Assembly: GCA_017303905.1 (NCBI GenBank)
Contig: JAFLBH010000001.1
Location: 372,001 to 436,000, forward strand
DNA length: 64,000 nt
Origin: Bacteroidota bacterium
GTDB lineage: Bacteria; Bacteroidota; Bacteroidia; B-17B0; Aurantibacillaceae
Direction of reading: 5' to 3'
Below the pieces are notes generated by a model. The model was given only the letters and a program-made list of their open reading frames with translations, had not been told where the DNA came from and did no database searches. Shown here piece by piece: positions 45,546 to 53,534 of the stretch. The number at the start of each line of letters is the position of its first letter. Within the stretch, counting starts at the first letter, position 1. Position numbers and translations under genes: made by a program.

Positions 45546-46786
45546 TCAATGGTTCCCGCCGCAACGGTGTTGTTAGTGTTTTCGTTAATCAGAATAAAAG
45601 AACCCGAAGAACGGTTTTCTTTATAGCTGTCAAAGCTAATTGCTTCAGCCGTTTTGATTAACACTTTACAAATATCATTGAGTTTCATACCGCCATCACT
45701 TTCCTTTTGCTCGAAAGTATGTATGTCAATGTGTGATTGGATTTCTTTCACAATTGCTTTTGTGCGAAAACTATTTTGCTGCAACAGTAATTTTTGACCT
45801 GGTACGAAGGCGGCATTATCCATCCAACATAAAGTGGTTGTGATTTCTTTTTCTGTTTTTGGTAATTGCTCATTAGGAACAATCGTACTGCCTCTGCTAA
45901 TATCTACATCATCTTTTAAATGAATGATAATCGGATCGTCTACTTCAGCAACTTCAATTTCTTTCTGATGCTTTTCAATTTTATCAATCGTAGTTTCGAT
46001 TCCTGAAGGAAGAACAATTACCTTTTGACCTTTCTTATAAATGCCACTCGAAACTTTTCCTGCGTATCCGCGGTAATCGTGCAAGTCGTCGGTTTGCGGA
46101 CGAATAACGTATTGTACCTGAAAGCGCGAAGATTCACTTTTGTTTGCTTCATGTATAGTTACTTCCTCCAAAAACTGTAATAAAGGTTTCCCCTTATACC
46201 ATTTCATTTTCTCAGAAGCATGCACCACATTATCTCCCGCCAATGCGCTGGCAGGAATAAAAGTAATTTCCTTTAGGTTTAATGGTTTCGCAAAGCTTAA
46301 ATAATCAGCTTCGATTTTTTTATACACCTCTTCAGAATAATCAACCAAGTCCATTTTATTAATGCACACCAATACATGAGGAATTCCCAGAATAGAAGAA
46401 ATAATACTGTGGCGCTTGGTTTGATCCGTAATTCCGTTTCTTGCATCCACTAATATAATGGCAAGATCCGCGTTGGATGCGCCGGTAAACATATTACGCG
46501 TATATTGAATATGTCCGGGAGTATCGGCTATAATAAATTTCCGTTTATCGGTACTGAAATATTTATAAGCCACATCAATGGTGATGCCCTGTTCACGCTC
46601 GGCACGCAAACCATCCGTTAATAATGCTAAATCTATATCAGCATTAACGCCCGTAGTTTTACTTTGCTTCGTTAATGTTTCGATGATGTCGGTTGAGATG
46701 GATTTGCTGTCGTATAATAATCTTCCAATCAAAGTGCTTTTTCCGTCATCTACATTTCCTGCTGTGAAAAACCTTAATAATTCCAT
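45542..46786 (-). CDS. cysN: Sulfate adenylyltransferase subunit 1 (GTPase)
   Basis: CysN couples GTP hydrolysis to APS formation by CysD. The EF-Tu-like G domain has GNVDDGKSTLIGRLL, DTPGHIQYTRNM and CINKMD. Two beta-barrel domains follow. At 414 residues it lacks the APS kinase (CysC) fusion found in some bacteria, matching a pathway through APS reductase. It is the last gene of the sulfur cluster and lies 1 base after cysD. Confidence 0.95.
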   Translation of the reverse strand: MELLRFFTAGNVDDGKSTLIGRLLYDSKSISTDIIETLTKQSKTTGVNADIDLALLTDGLRAEREQGITIDVAYKYFSTDKRKFIIADTPGHIQYTRNMFTGASNADLAIILVDARNGITDQTKRHSIISSILGIPHVLVCINKMDLVDYSEEVYKKIEADYLSFAKPLNLKEITFIPASALAGDNVVHASEKMKWYKGKPLLQFLEEVTIHEANKSESSRFQVQYVIRPQTDDLHDYRGYAGKVSSGIYKKGQKVIVLPSGIETTIDKIEKHQKEIEVAEVDDPIIIHLKDDVDISRGSTIVPNEQLPKTEKEITTTLCWMDNAAFVPGQKLLLQQNSFRTKAIVKEIQSHIDIHTFEQKESDGGMKLNDICKVLIKTAEAISFDSYKENRSSGSFILINENTNNTVAAGTID

Positions 46787-46787
46787 G

Positions 46788-47696
46788 TTAAAAATATCCT
46801 CCTTTCTTGCGGTCTTCCATTGCCGCTTCGCTTATTTTGTCGTCCATTCGCGTTGCGCCGCGCTCACTTATTTTTGCTTCTTTAATTTCGTTGATGATGT
46901 CGTCTAAAGTATGTGCTTCGCTTTCTACGGCGGCCGTACAGGTCATATCACCTACAGTTCTGTAACGTACTTTCTTTGTTACAATTTTGTCTGTAGATTC
47001 TAATTGCAAATAGTGTGAATTAGCCATGAGCTGTCCGCTTTCAGTTATTACACACTCGCGCTCATGCGTAAAATAAATGCTTGGCAATTCTATGTTCTCG
47101 CGCTTGATATAATTCCAAACATCGAGCTCTGTCCAATTGCTAATCGGAAATACGCGCACGTTTTCACCCTTATTGATTTTTCCGTTATATATATTCCACA
47201 ATTCCGGACGTTGCTTTTTAGGATCCCACTGACCAAACTCATCACGTACTGAAAATATTCTTTCCTTGGCTCTTGCTTTTTCTTCATCGCGACGAGCCCC
47301 ACCGATACAAGCATCAAATTCAAATTCTTCAATCACATCTAACAACGTATATGTTTGCAAAGCATTCCGGCTTGGAAATTTTCCTTTGGCATCTTGTAAC
47401 TTTTTAGCTTTAATGGTGTCTTCAACTTTTCTAACAATTAAGTTCTCGCCCAACTTAGTTACTAAATTATCTCTATAATCCAGCGCCTCAGGAAAGTTAT
47501 GACCTGTGTCTACGTGCACTAAAGGAAAAGGAAATTTTCCGGGACGAAAAGCTTTTAATGCTAAATACACTAAACAAATACTGTCTTTTCCGCCACTGAA
47601 TAACAAAGCCGGCTTTTCAAATTGTCCGGCCACTTCGCGCAAAATGTAAATCGCTTCCGCTTCTAACTGATCTAAATAATCTTTTTGTGTGCTCAT
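46788..47696 (-). CDS. cysD: Sulfate adenylyltransferase subunit 2
   Basis: The PP-loop ATP pyrophosphatase subunit makes APS from ATP and sulfate: LLFSGGKDSICLVYLALKAF, the GGARRDEEKARAKER segment and DEFGQWDPKKQRPELW. The start ATG 47696 (MSTQKDYLDQLEAEAI) looks like family N-termini; an ATG four codons upstream is possible. It is followed at once by cysN. Confidence 0.95.
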   Translation of the reverse strand: MSTQKDYLDQLEAEAIYILREVAGQFEKPALLFSGGKDSICLVYLALKAFRPGKFPFPLVHVDTGHNFPEALDYRDNLVTKLGENLIVRKVEDTIKAKKLQDAKGKFPSRNALQTYTLLDVIEEFEFDACIGGARRDEEKARAKERIFSVRDEFGQWDPKKQRPELWNIYNGKINKGENVRVFPISNWTELDVWNYIKRENIELPSIYFTHERECVITESGQLMANSHYLQLESTDKIVTKKVRYRTVGDMTCTAAVESEAHTLDDIINEIKEAKISERGATRMDDKISEAAMEDRKKGGYF

Positions 47697-47711
47697 TTCT
47701 TTTCTCATTTC

Positions 47712-47765
47712 AAGCCTAAAGGCTTATTTTCTTTCTATATACTTTCCCCACCCTGAAGGATGGGG
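47712..47765. repeat. Two small hairpins between cysH and cysD
   Basis: AAGCC-TAAA-GGCTT (47712-47725) and CCCCA..TGGGG with an inner CC/GG (47746-47765) fill most of the 79-base gap. Neither has a T tract on the minus strand, so they are repeat remnants or RNA-processing hairpins rather than terminators. Confidence 0.5.
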
Positions 47766-47775
47766 CTGCAGTGAA

Positions 47776-48471
47776 CTAACTGTGTAATCCGCATTCCTTT
47801 TTTGAATTATCTTCCCACCACCATCTTCCTGCCCTGAAATTTTCTCCTTCTTTTATTGCTCGGGTACAAGGCTGACAACCGATGCTGATAAACCCTTTAT
47901 CATGTAGAGGATTGTATGGGATATTAAATTGTTTAATTACTTTTTTTACATCCTCCATACTCCAATTTAATAACGGATGTATTTTAATAATCTGATTGCT
48001 TTCATCCCACTCTACTATTGGCATATCGTTCCTTCCTTCTGAATGCTCTGCACGAATTCCTGTTATCCAAATTGTTTTCCCTTGCAAAGCTCTCTTCAAA
48101 GGTTCTACTTTTCGGATGAAGCAACACTCTTTTCTATTCTCCACACTATCATAAAAACTGAATGGTCCTTTTTTTGTCACCAGCTCTTCCACTTTAGCTG
48201 TTGCAGGAGAAAATACGTGAATTGGTTTTTTATAGCGGTTGAGTGTGCTGCTTAAAACCGAATACGTCTCAGGAAATAATCGTCCTGTGTCTAAAGTAAA
48301 AACAGAAATATTTAAATCATGAGTAAAAATAAAATGCGTTATCACCTGGTCTTCGTAACTCAAGCTGGTAGAAAACACTATTCTCTCATTATGCAATGCA
48401 GCAATGGTTTTGAGAATGTCTTCTGCATTCTTTCCTTTTATTAACTCTTCTATTTCTTTTACTCTGTTCAT
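47776..48471 (-). CDS. cysH: Adenylyl-sulfate (APS) reductase, CysH family
   Basis: The 231-residue reductase makes sulfite from activated sulfate. The PP-loop-like start is VFSTSLSYEDQVITH. The two cysteine pairs ENRKECC (near residue 118) and SIGCQPCTRA (near 202) bind the 4Fe-4S cluster that marks the APS-specific plant/assimilatory type. The redox-active Cys lies in the tail (KKECGLH). No cysC gene is present in the cluster, in agreement. Confidence 0.94.
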   Translation of the reverse strand: MNRVKEIEELIKGKNAEDILKTIAALHNERIVFSTSLSYEDQVITHFIFTHDLNISVFTLDTGRLFPETYSVLSSTLNRYKKPIHVFSPATAKVEELVTKKGPFSFYDSVENRKECCFIRKVEPLKRALQGKTIWITGIRAEHSEGRNDMPIVEWDESNQIIKIHPLLNWSMEDVKKVIKQFNIPYNPLHDKGFISIGCQPCTRAIKEGENFRAGRWWWEDNSKKECGLHS

Positions 48472-48508
48472 TTTATTTTCGCTTCAACAAGCTCTACAAC
48501 GATGTCTA

Positions 48509-49675
48509 TTATTTTAATGCTTGTTGAATGTCGTTTAAAATATCTTCCTTGTTTTCCAAACCGATAGAGATACGGATTAATCCGGGCGTAATGCCAACTG
48601 ATAAACGCTCCTCTTCGCTTAACTTACAATGTGTGGAAGAAGCAGGATGCGTTGCAATACTTCGTGCATCACCAAGGTTAGGAGATATTTTTATCATTTG
48701 TAATTTGTCTAAAAACTTCTTCGCTGCTTCGTAGCCGCCTTTAACTGTTATTGTGATTATTCCTCCTCCCAATTTCATTTGCTTTTTTGCAATGTGATGA
48801 TGAGGGTGTGATTTTAAAAACGGATAGGATACGTTTTCCAAGGCAGCATTCTTTTCCAAAGCTTCCGCTACATATAAAGCGTTCTCGCAATGACGCTCCA
48901 TGCGAAGTGCCAATGTTTCTAAACTTTTACTTAATACCCATGCGTTAAACGGACTTAATGAAGGACCGGTTAAACGGCCGTATAAATAAATTTCCTTTAT
49001 CAAATCCGCTTTACCCACAACAACTCCACCTAACACACGACCTTGTCCGTCCATATATTTTGTTGCAGAATGCACAACCAAATCAGCGCCCCATTTAATG
49101 GGCTGTTGCAAATACGGCGAGGCAAAACAATTATCAACGATTAAAAGTACTTTATGCTTTTTAGCTACTGCAGCTACAAATTCCAAATCCATTAATTCGA
49201 TGGCCGGATTTGTAGGCGTTTCCAGATAAATAAATCGCGTCTCAGGTTTAATGAGTTTCTCAATATCGTTTGGGTTATTAATATTAAAATAAGAATACGA
49301 AATATTGAGCTTAGGAAAATATTTTGTGAATAGCGCGTGTGTAGCGCCAAACACAGAAGAACAAGAAACAACATGGTCTCCTGATTTTAGCAAGGCCATA
49401 AACGTTGTATATATTGCGGCCATTCCGGAAGCCATTGCAACGCCGGCTTCAGCACCTTCTAATAAACAAACCTTATTGACAAACTCGCTGTTATTTGGAT
49501 TTGTATAACGCGAATAAATATGCGCATCGGTTTCTTCATTAAAAGCTGCACGCATGTCTTCTGCCGTATCAAACACAAAACTACTGGTTAAATAAACCGG
49601 AACAGAGTGCTCATTATTTTCACTACGTTCTAACTGTGCACGAATGGCATTGGTTTCAAAGTGTTTCTTTTCCAT
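48509..49675 (-). CDS. metZ: O-succinylhomoserine sulfhydrylase-like PLP enzyme
   Basis: The 388-residue Cys/Met-metabolism PLP enzyme has VYLTSSFVFDTAEDM, YSRYTNPN, VASGMAAIYTTFMALLKSGDHV and the Schiff-base lysine motif HSATKYMDGQGRVLGG. The DGQGRVLGG form favours direct sulfhydrylation (MetZ) over cystathionine gamma-synthase. In this cluster it would fix the sulfide made by sulfite reductase into homocysteine. It starts 1 base after the OsmC gene stop. Confidence 0.88.
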   Translation of the reverse strand: MEKKHFETNAIRAQLERSENNEHSVPVYLTSSFVFDTAEDMRAAFNEETDAHIYSRYTNPNNSEFVNKVCLLEGAEAGVAMASGMAAIYTTFMALLKSGDHVVSCSSVFGATHALFTKYFPKLNISYSYFNINNPNDIEKLIKPETRFIYLETPTNPAIELMDLEFVAAVAKKHKVLLIVDNCFASPYLQQPIKWGADLVVHSATKYMDGQGRVLGGVVVGKADLIKEIYLYGRLTGPSLSPFNAWVLSKSLETLALRMERHCENALYVAEALEKNAALENVSYPFLKSHPHHHIAKKQMKLGGGIITITVKGGYEAAKKFLDKLQMIKISPNLGDARSIATHPASSTHCKLSEEERLSVGITPGLIRISIGLENKEDILNDIQQALK

Positions 49676-49676
49676 T

Positions 49677-50090
49677 TTAATTCACAGTTAATTTATAAGT
49701 AATGTTTGATGTTGGTTGCAAAATTTTTGATACTGAACAATATTTATCCATTGATAATTTTACCGCGCGATCCGCTTTGTCATAATCTACCTGGCCCATG
49801 ATTTTAAAATGCAACACGATGTTTTTCCAAACAGAATGATCTTCTACTTTTTCTTTTTCGCCGTCTACTTCCACCTCAAAAGATTCTATCACCTGCTTTT
49901 GCTTTTTTAAAATTAAAATGACATCAATAGAACTACATCCGCCAACAGCGGCCAGTAACATTTGCATCGGACGAAATCCTAAATTATTGCCGCCAATATC
50001 GGGTGAGCCATCCATTTGTAACACTTCGCCGTTTTCGCCACGGGCTTCCATGTGAAAATTATCATTTAATCGTTTAATATTTACTTTCAT
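49677..50090 (-). CDS. OsmC family protein
   Basis: The 137-residue protein has the OsmC/Ohr fold: GDGSPDIGG-like start (MDGSPDIGGNNLGFRPMQML), the first conserved cysteine in AAVGGCSSIDVI and the second in LSMDKYCSVSKIL. These cysteines reduce organic peroxides in OsmC/Ohr; YhfA-like members without assigned roles are also common. Its place in a sulfur operon suggests thiol or polysulfide handling, which is inference. Confidence 0.87.
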   Translation of the reverse strand: MKVNIKRLNDNFHMEARGENGEVLQMDGSPDIGGNNLGFRPMQMLLAAVGGCSSIDVILILKKQKQVIESFEVEVDGEKEKVEDHSVWKNIVLHFKIMGQVDYDKADRAVKLSMDKYCSVSKILQPTSNITYKLTVN

Positions 50091-50124
50091 AGTGCTTTTA
50101 AATTAGTTCCATAAAGGTACAAAA

Positions 50125-51135
50125 TCAGAACTCATTTACACCGTTCACCGTCGTATATTTCATAGTATATTTTACGCCGGGATTCAAGTATTTGTAAATA
50201 CTGTGACTCGCTAAGGCCGCCTCATGAAATCCACAAAGAATAAGCTTTAACTTGTTCTTGTATGTGTTTATATCGCCAATGGCCCAAACACCTTCCACAT
50301 TTGTACGATAATCCTCTGTATTCACAAGAATGGCATTCTTATCAATCTCTAATCCCCAATTTTCTATAGGACCGAGTTTCGGACTTAAACCAAATAATGG
50401 AATTAGATTATCTACACTCACTATATGTTTCTCGCCCGATTTTGCATTTACGATTCCAACTTCCTGTAAATATTCATTTCCTGAAACGTGCGATAAATTA
50501 CTGTTTAAATGCAGTTTTATTTTTCCTTCCTCGGCCAATTTTAATACTTTATTTACGCTATCCGGTGCTCCGCGAAAAGATTCACTGCGGTGTACCAGAC
50601 TCACTTCGCTTGCCACGTTTGATAAAAAAATAGTCCAGTCCAATGCGCTATCGCCGCCACCAGCTAAAACAATTTTTTTATTACGATACGCTTCCGGATC
50701 AAGAACCATGTAAGAAACACCTTTGCCGTTTTCAAATTTTTCTAAACCCTCTACTTCCGGCTTACGAGGCTCAAAACAACCTAAACCTCCGGCTATGATA
50801 ACGGCACGTGCATTAATCTTAGTTCCCATGTTTGTAGTAAGAATAAAATCACGCTCTGCGATTTTATCAAGCTTTTCAACTCTTTCACCCAAAGTAAAAG
50901 TTGGTTTAAAAGGCTCTGCTTGCTTCAATAAATTATCTACCAGCTCTTGAGCTAGAACGGTCGGATAACCCGGAATATCATAAATGGGTTTCTTCGGATA
51001 AATCTCCGAGAGTTGTCCGCCTGCCTGAGGTAAATAATCAATTAAATGACAGCGCATTTTTAAAAGGCCTGCTTCAAAGATGGCAAAGAGACCAACTGGT
51101 CCTGCTCCGATAACTGCTATATCTGTTGTAATCAT
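50125..51135 (-). CDS. Ferredoxin-NADP+ reductase-like flavoprotein (YumC/TrxR-like type)
   Basis: The 336-residue protein has an N-terminal FAD motif VIGAGPVGLFAIFEAGL, an NADP-binding motif VLAGGGDSALDW and a C-terminal VWAIGDINTYKNKLKLI. It lacks the CxxC of thioredoxin reductase, which marks the ferredoxin/flavodoxin-NADP+ reductase branch. It probably feeds electrons through ferredoxin to the sulfite reductase encoded in the same operon. Confidence 0.88.
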   Translation of the reverse strand: MITTDIAVIGAGPVGLFAIFEAGLLKMRCHLIDYLPQAGGQLSEIYPKKPIYDIPGYPTVLAQELVDNLLKQAEPFKPTFTLGERVEKLDKIAERDFILTTNMGTKINARAVIIAGGLGCFEPRKPEVEGLEKFENGKGVSYMVLDPEAYRNKKIVLAGGGDSALDWTIFLSNVASEVSLVHRSESFRGAPDSVNKVLKLAEEGKIKLHLNSNLSHVSGNEYLQEVGIVNAKSGEKHIVSVDNLIPLFGLSPKLGPIENWGLEIDKNAILVNTEDYRTNVEGVWAIGDINTYKNKLKLILCGFHEAALASHSIYKYLNPGVKYTMKYTTVNGVNEF

Positions 51136-51137
51136 AA

Positions 51138-52607
51138 TTAAAAAAATAAACGTTTTAAACTAACTATTATCACCACTACCCCAACCAATATCATGATGGC
51201 TTTGGTAGGAATTTTATTGGCGAGATAAGCGGCAATTGGCGCTGCTATTACTCCACCAATAATTAATCCGACAATTATATACCAATGGGTTAATCCAATG
51301 AGTGTGAAAAATGTAATCGAGCTCGCGAGTGAAACAAAAAACTCCGTAAGGTTCGCAGAACCTATGGCATACTTTGCGTTTCTTCCGCCGGCGATTAATG
51401 TGGATGAAACGATGGGCCCCCAACCGCCGCCGCCAATTGAATCCAAAAATCCACCCACCGCTGCTAAAGGAAAGATACGTTTAATCTTTTCGCGCACTTT
51501 GTCCTTTTTCAATGCTTTAAAAATAATCAGCAAACCCAAAATCAATGTGTAAATAGAAACAAGAGGCTTGATGATGTAATTGTATTCTTCAAAAGAGGTT
51601 AAAATGTACGCGCCTAAAATAGCGCCAAGCACACCGGGTAATAATAAATTGCGAAACAATTTTGTGTTCACATTACCAAACTTTAAGTGCATGAGTCCGG
51701 AAACACCGCTCGTGAAAACTTCAGATGCGTGCACGCTTGCACTTGAGGCAGCGGGAGGAACTCCTGCGGATAAAAGAAAAGATGTGGCAGTTACGCCGTA
51801 TGCCATGCCTAATGCACCATCAATCATCTGCGCTGTAAATCCTGCCAGGATAAAAATCAAAATATCGGAATGAATGTTACTAACTAAGGTAACTGCGTAG
51901 TCGTTTATTAATTGCGGCGGTAAAAAATGATAAAGCAAATATCCAACCAAAATTAATACAGGAGCCGTTAAACTATAAATCCAGATTCTTTGCTTGCTGA
52001 TTTTTGGTTTTACATGAATGCTCTCCTTGGTTAAAACGGATGTTATTTCATTCAACTGCTTTACTTTTTCAGAAAAATCACCCTCCAAATATTTTCTGAT
52101 TTCGACTAAGTTTTCAACGGCATCATTAATCTCGTTTGGAAGTGATTCATCAAATGTTTCGCGCAAACGCTTCGCCAAGGTTGGTGATTTACCATTGGTG
52201 GAAATGGCAATTTTTACATTTCCTTTCTGTACAATGGAGCCTAAGTAAAAATCACATTGCTCCGGTGTGTCGGCCACGTTCGCAAGAATTCCTTTTGCTT
52301 GTGCCAGTTGTTTTATTTGCAAACTGGTTTCTTTATTGTTAATGGCTGAAATCAAGAGGTCGGTGTTTTCCAAATCAGATTCTACAAATGAACGCTGATG
52401 TATTTCGAGGTTAGAATTCGTGTGCGCCAATTTTTTAATTTCATCACTCACGTGTGTTCCCACTAATTTTATTTTTGTAGCAGGACTATTATTGATGACC
52501 GCGGTTACTTTTTCATGCGCCACTTTTCCTCCGCCAATAATAAGCGCCCTAAAGTTTTCAAGCTTTAGAAATACAGGGAATAATTTGTTATTTACTTCTA
52601 CACTCAT
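51138..52607 (-). CDS. Fusion of precorrin-2 dehydrogenase (CysG-N) and TSUP transporter
   Basis: Residues 1-200 form a siroheme-synthase N-terminal domain: FPVFLKLENFRALIIGGGKVAHEK (NAD-binding), NVADTPEQCDFYLGS and ISTNGKSPTLAKRLRE. This domain oxidises precorrin-2 and may chelate iron. From about residue 205 the chain is a TauE/SafE (TSUP) permease with about eight spans (QMIDGALGMAYGVTATSFLLSAG; GGFLDSIGGGGWGPI). TSUP proteins export sulfite or related anions. The frame runs cleanly through the junction. It lies 3 bases after cobA. Confidence 0.9.
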   Translation of the reverse strand: MSVEVNNKLFPVFLKLENFRALIIGGGKVAHEKVTAVINNSPATKIKLVGTHVSDEIKKLAHTNSNLEIHQRSFVESDLENTDLLISAINNKETSLQIKQLAQAKGILANVADTPEQCDFYLGSIVQKGNVKIAISTNGKSPTLAKRLRETFDESLPNEINDAVENLVEIRKYLEGDFSEKVKQLNEITSVLTKESIHVKPKISKQRIWIYSLTAPVLILVGYLLYHFLPPQLINDYAVTLVSNIHSDILIFILAGFTAQMIDGALGMAYGVTATSFLLSAGVPPAASSASVHASEVFTSGVSGLMHLKFGNVNTKLFRNLLLPGVLGAILGAYILTSFEEYNYIIKPLVSIYTLILGLLIIFKALKKDKVREKIKRIFPLAAVGGFLDSIGGGGWGPIVSSTLIAGGRNAKYAIGSANLTEFFVSLASSITFFTLIGLTHWYIIVGLIIGGVIAAPIAAYLANKIPTKAIMILVGVVVIIVSLKRLFF

Positions 52608-52610
52608 AAA

Positions 52611-53381
52611 CTAGTTCAACACATAGTTTTGTTCGTTCACCAATAGGTCATAATACTTGTGCAGCTTAACCACTTCTCCGATTACAATTATTGCCGGGGA
52701 CTTAATGCCTAAGTCTTTTACCTCCTCCGCAATTGTGTCAATGGTTCCAATCGCAACATTCTCTGTTGGCAAGGTGCCGTTTTGAATAACAGCCACCGGT
52801 GTTGTTATTTTACCTGCAGACTTAAACACCTCAGCAATTTCAGGAAGCTTATTCAATCCCATTAACACCACAACTGTTGCGTTTGATTTCGCAGCGTCAT
52901 AAATGTCATTCGATAATTCTCCACTTTGCGTAGTGGCTGTAATCACCCAAAAACTTTCGCTCAGCCCTCTGTGCGTAACCGGAATTCCGCTGGCTCCCGG
53001 AACACCAATAGAACTGGAAATGCCGGGAACAATGGCTGTTTCAATATTAAAAGCTTCCGCGTGTTGGATTTCTTCACTACCTCTTCCGAACACAAATGGG
53101 TCGCCGCCTTTTAATCTTACTACACGTCCGTGTGTAAAAGCAAAATCAACAATTAAGTTATTAATTTGCTCTTGTGTATACGTGTGTTTGCTACTTCTCT
53201 TCCCAACATAAATTTTCAACGCGTCAATTGGCGCGTACTTTAATATTTCTTTGTTGACCAAAGCGTCATAAAGCACAACATCTGCTTCACTTAAAGCGTT
53301 GATCGCTTTTACGGTTAATAATTCAGGATCGCCCGGACCCGCACCTACTACAGTTAATTTTGGATATATTTCCTTTTTCAT
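52611..53381 (-). CDS. cobA: Uroporphyrinogen-III C-methyltransferase
   Basis: The 256-residue SUMT makes precorrin-2 for siroheme with SAM. Motifs: VVGAGPGDPELLTVKA, VRLKGGDPFVFGRGSEE and VPGISSSIGVPGASGIPVTHR. With the dehydrogenase domain of the next gene it supplies the cofactor of the sulfite reductase encoded just upstream. A 145-base leader with a Cys/Met-rich small ORF and alternative hairpins precedes it. Confidence 0.94.
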   Translation of the reverse strand: MKKEIYPKLTVVGAGPGDPELLTVKAINALSEADVVLYDALVNKEILKYAPIDALKIYVGKRSSKHTYTQEQINNLIVDFAFTHGRVVRLKGGDPFVFGRGSEEIQHAEAFNIETAIVPGISSSIGVPGASGIPVTHRGLSESFWVITATTQSGELSNDIYDAAKSNATVVVLMGLNKLPEIAEVFKSAGKITTPVAVIQNGTLPTENVAIGTIDTIAEEVKDLGIKSPAIIVIGEVVKLHKYYDLLVNEQNYVLN

Positions 53382-53392
53382 GATTTCAATTT

Positions 53393-53470
53393 TTATAATG
53401 AGTTATTTATTTAAGTGGTTTTTTCCTCCTTTAAACAGCTCATTATAATGGAGGAAATATTACAATGAGC
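53393..53470 (-). promoter_or_regulatory. Mutually exclusive hairpins in the cobA leader
   Basis: On the minus strand, segment A GCTCATTGTAAT (53470-53459) overlaps the last leader codons and its stop. It pairs with segment B ATTATAATGAGC (53449-53438) over 12 bp with one G-U. B also pairs with segment C CTCATTATAA (53402-53393) over 10 bp. A third option is TTTCCTCC (53457-53450) with GGAGGAAA (53429-53422). No U tract follows, so control at translation or by another factor is more likely than intrinsic termination. Confidence 0.55.
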
Positions 53471-53534
53471 TTTGCATTATCATACAGCAGCAACAATACT
53501 CGTACTTGATGTATATTTTATGTTTCTTATGCAT
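53460..53534 (-). CDS. Cys/Met-rich leader peptide upstream of cobA
   Basis: A 24-codon frame starts at ATG 53534, overlapping the last three codons and stop of the sulfite reductase gene by 8 bases in another frame. It reads MHKKHKIYIKYEY-CCCC-MIM-QSSL and stops at TAA 53462-53460. Four consecutive Cys codons (53495-53484) and two Met codons are clustered ten codons before the end. The final codons form one arm of the alternative hairpins. I read it as a ribosome-stalling sensor; the peptide itself need not function. Confidence 0.65.
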   Translation of the reverse strand: MHKKHKIYIKYEYCCCCMIMQSSL

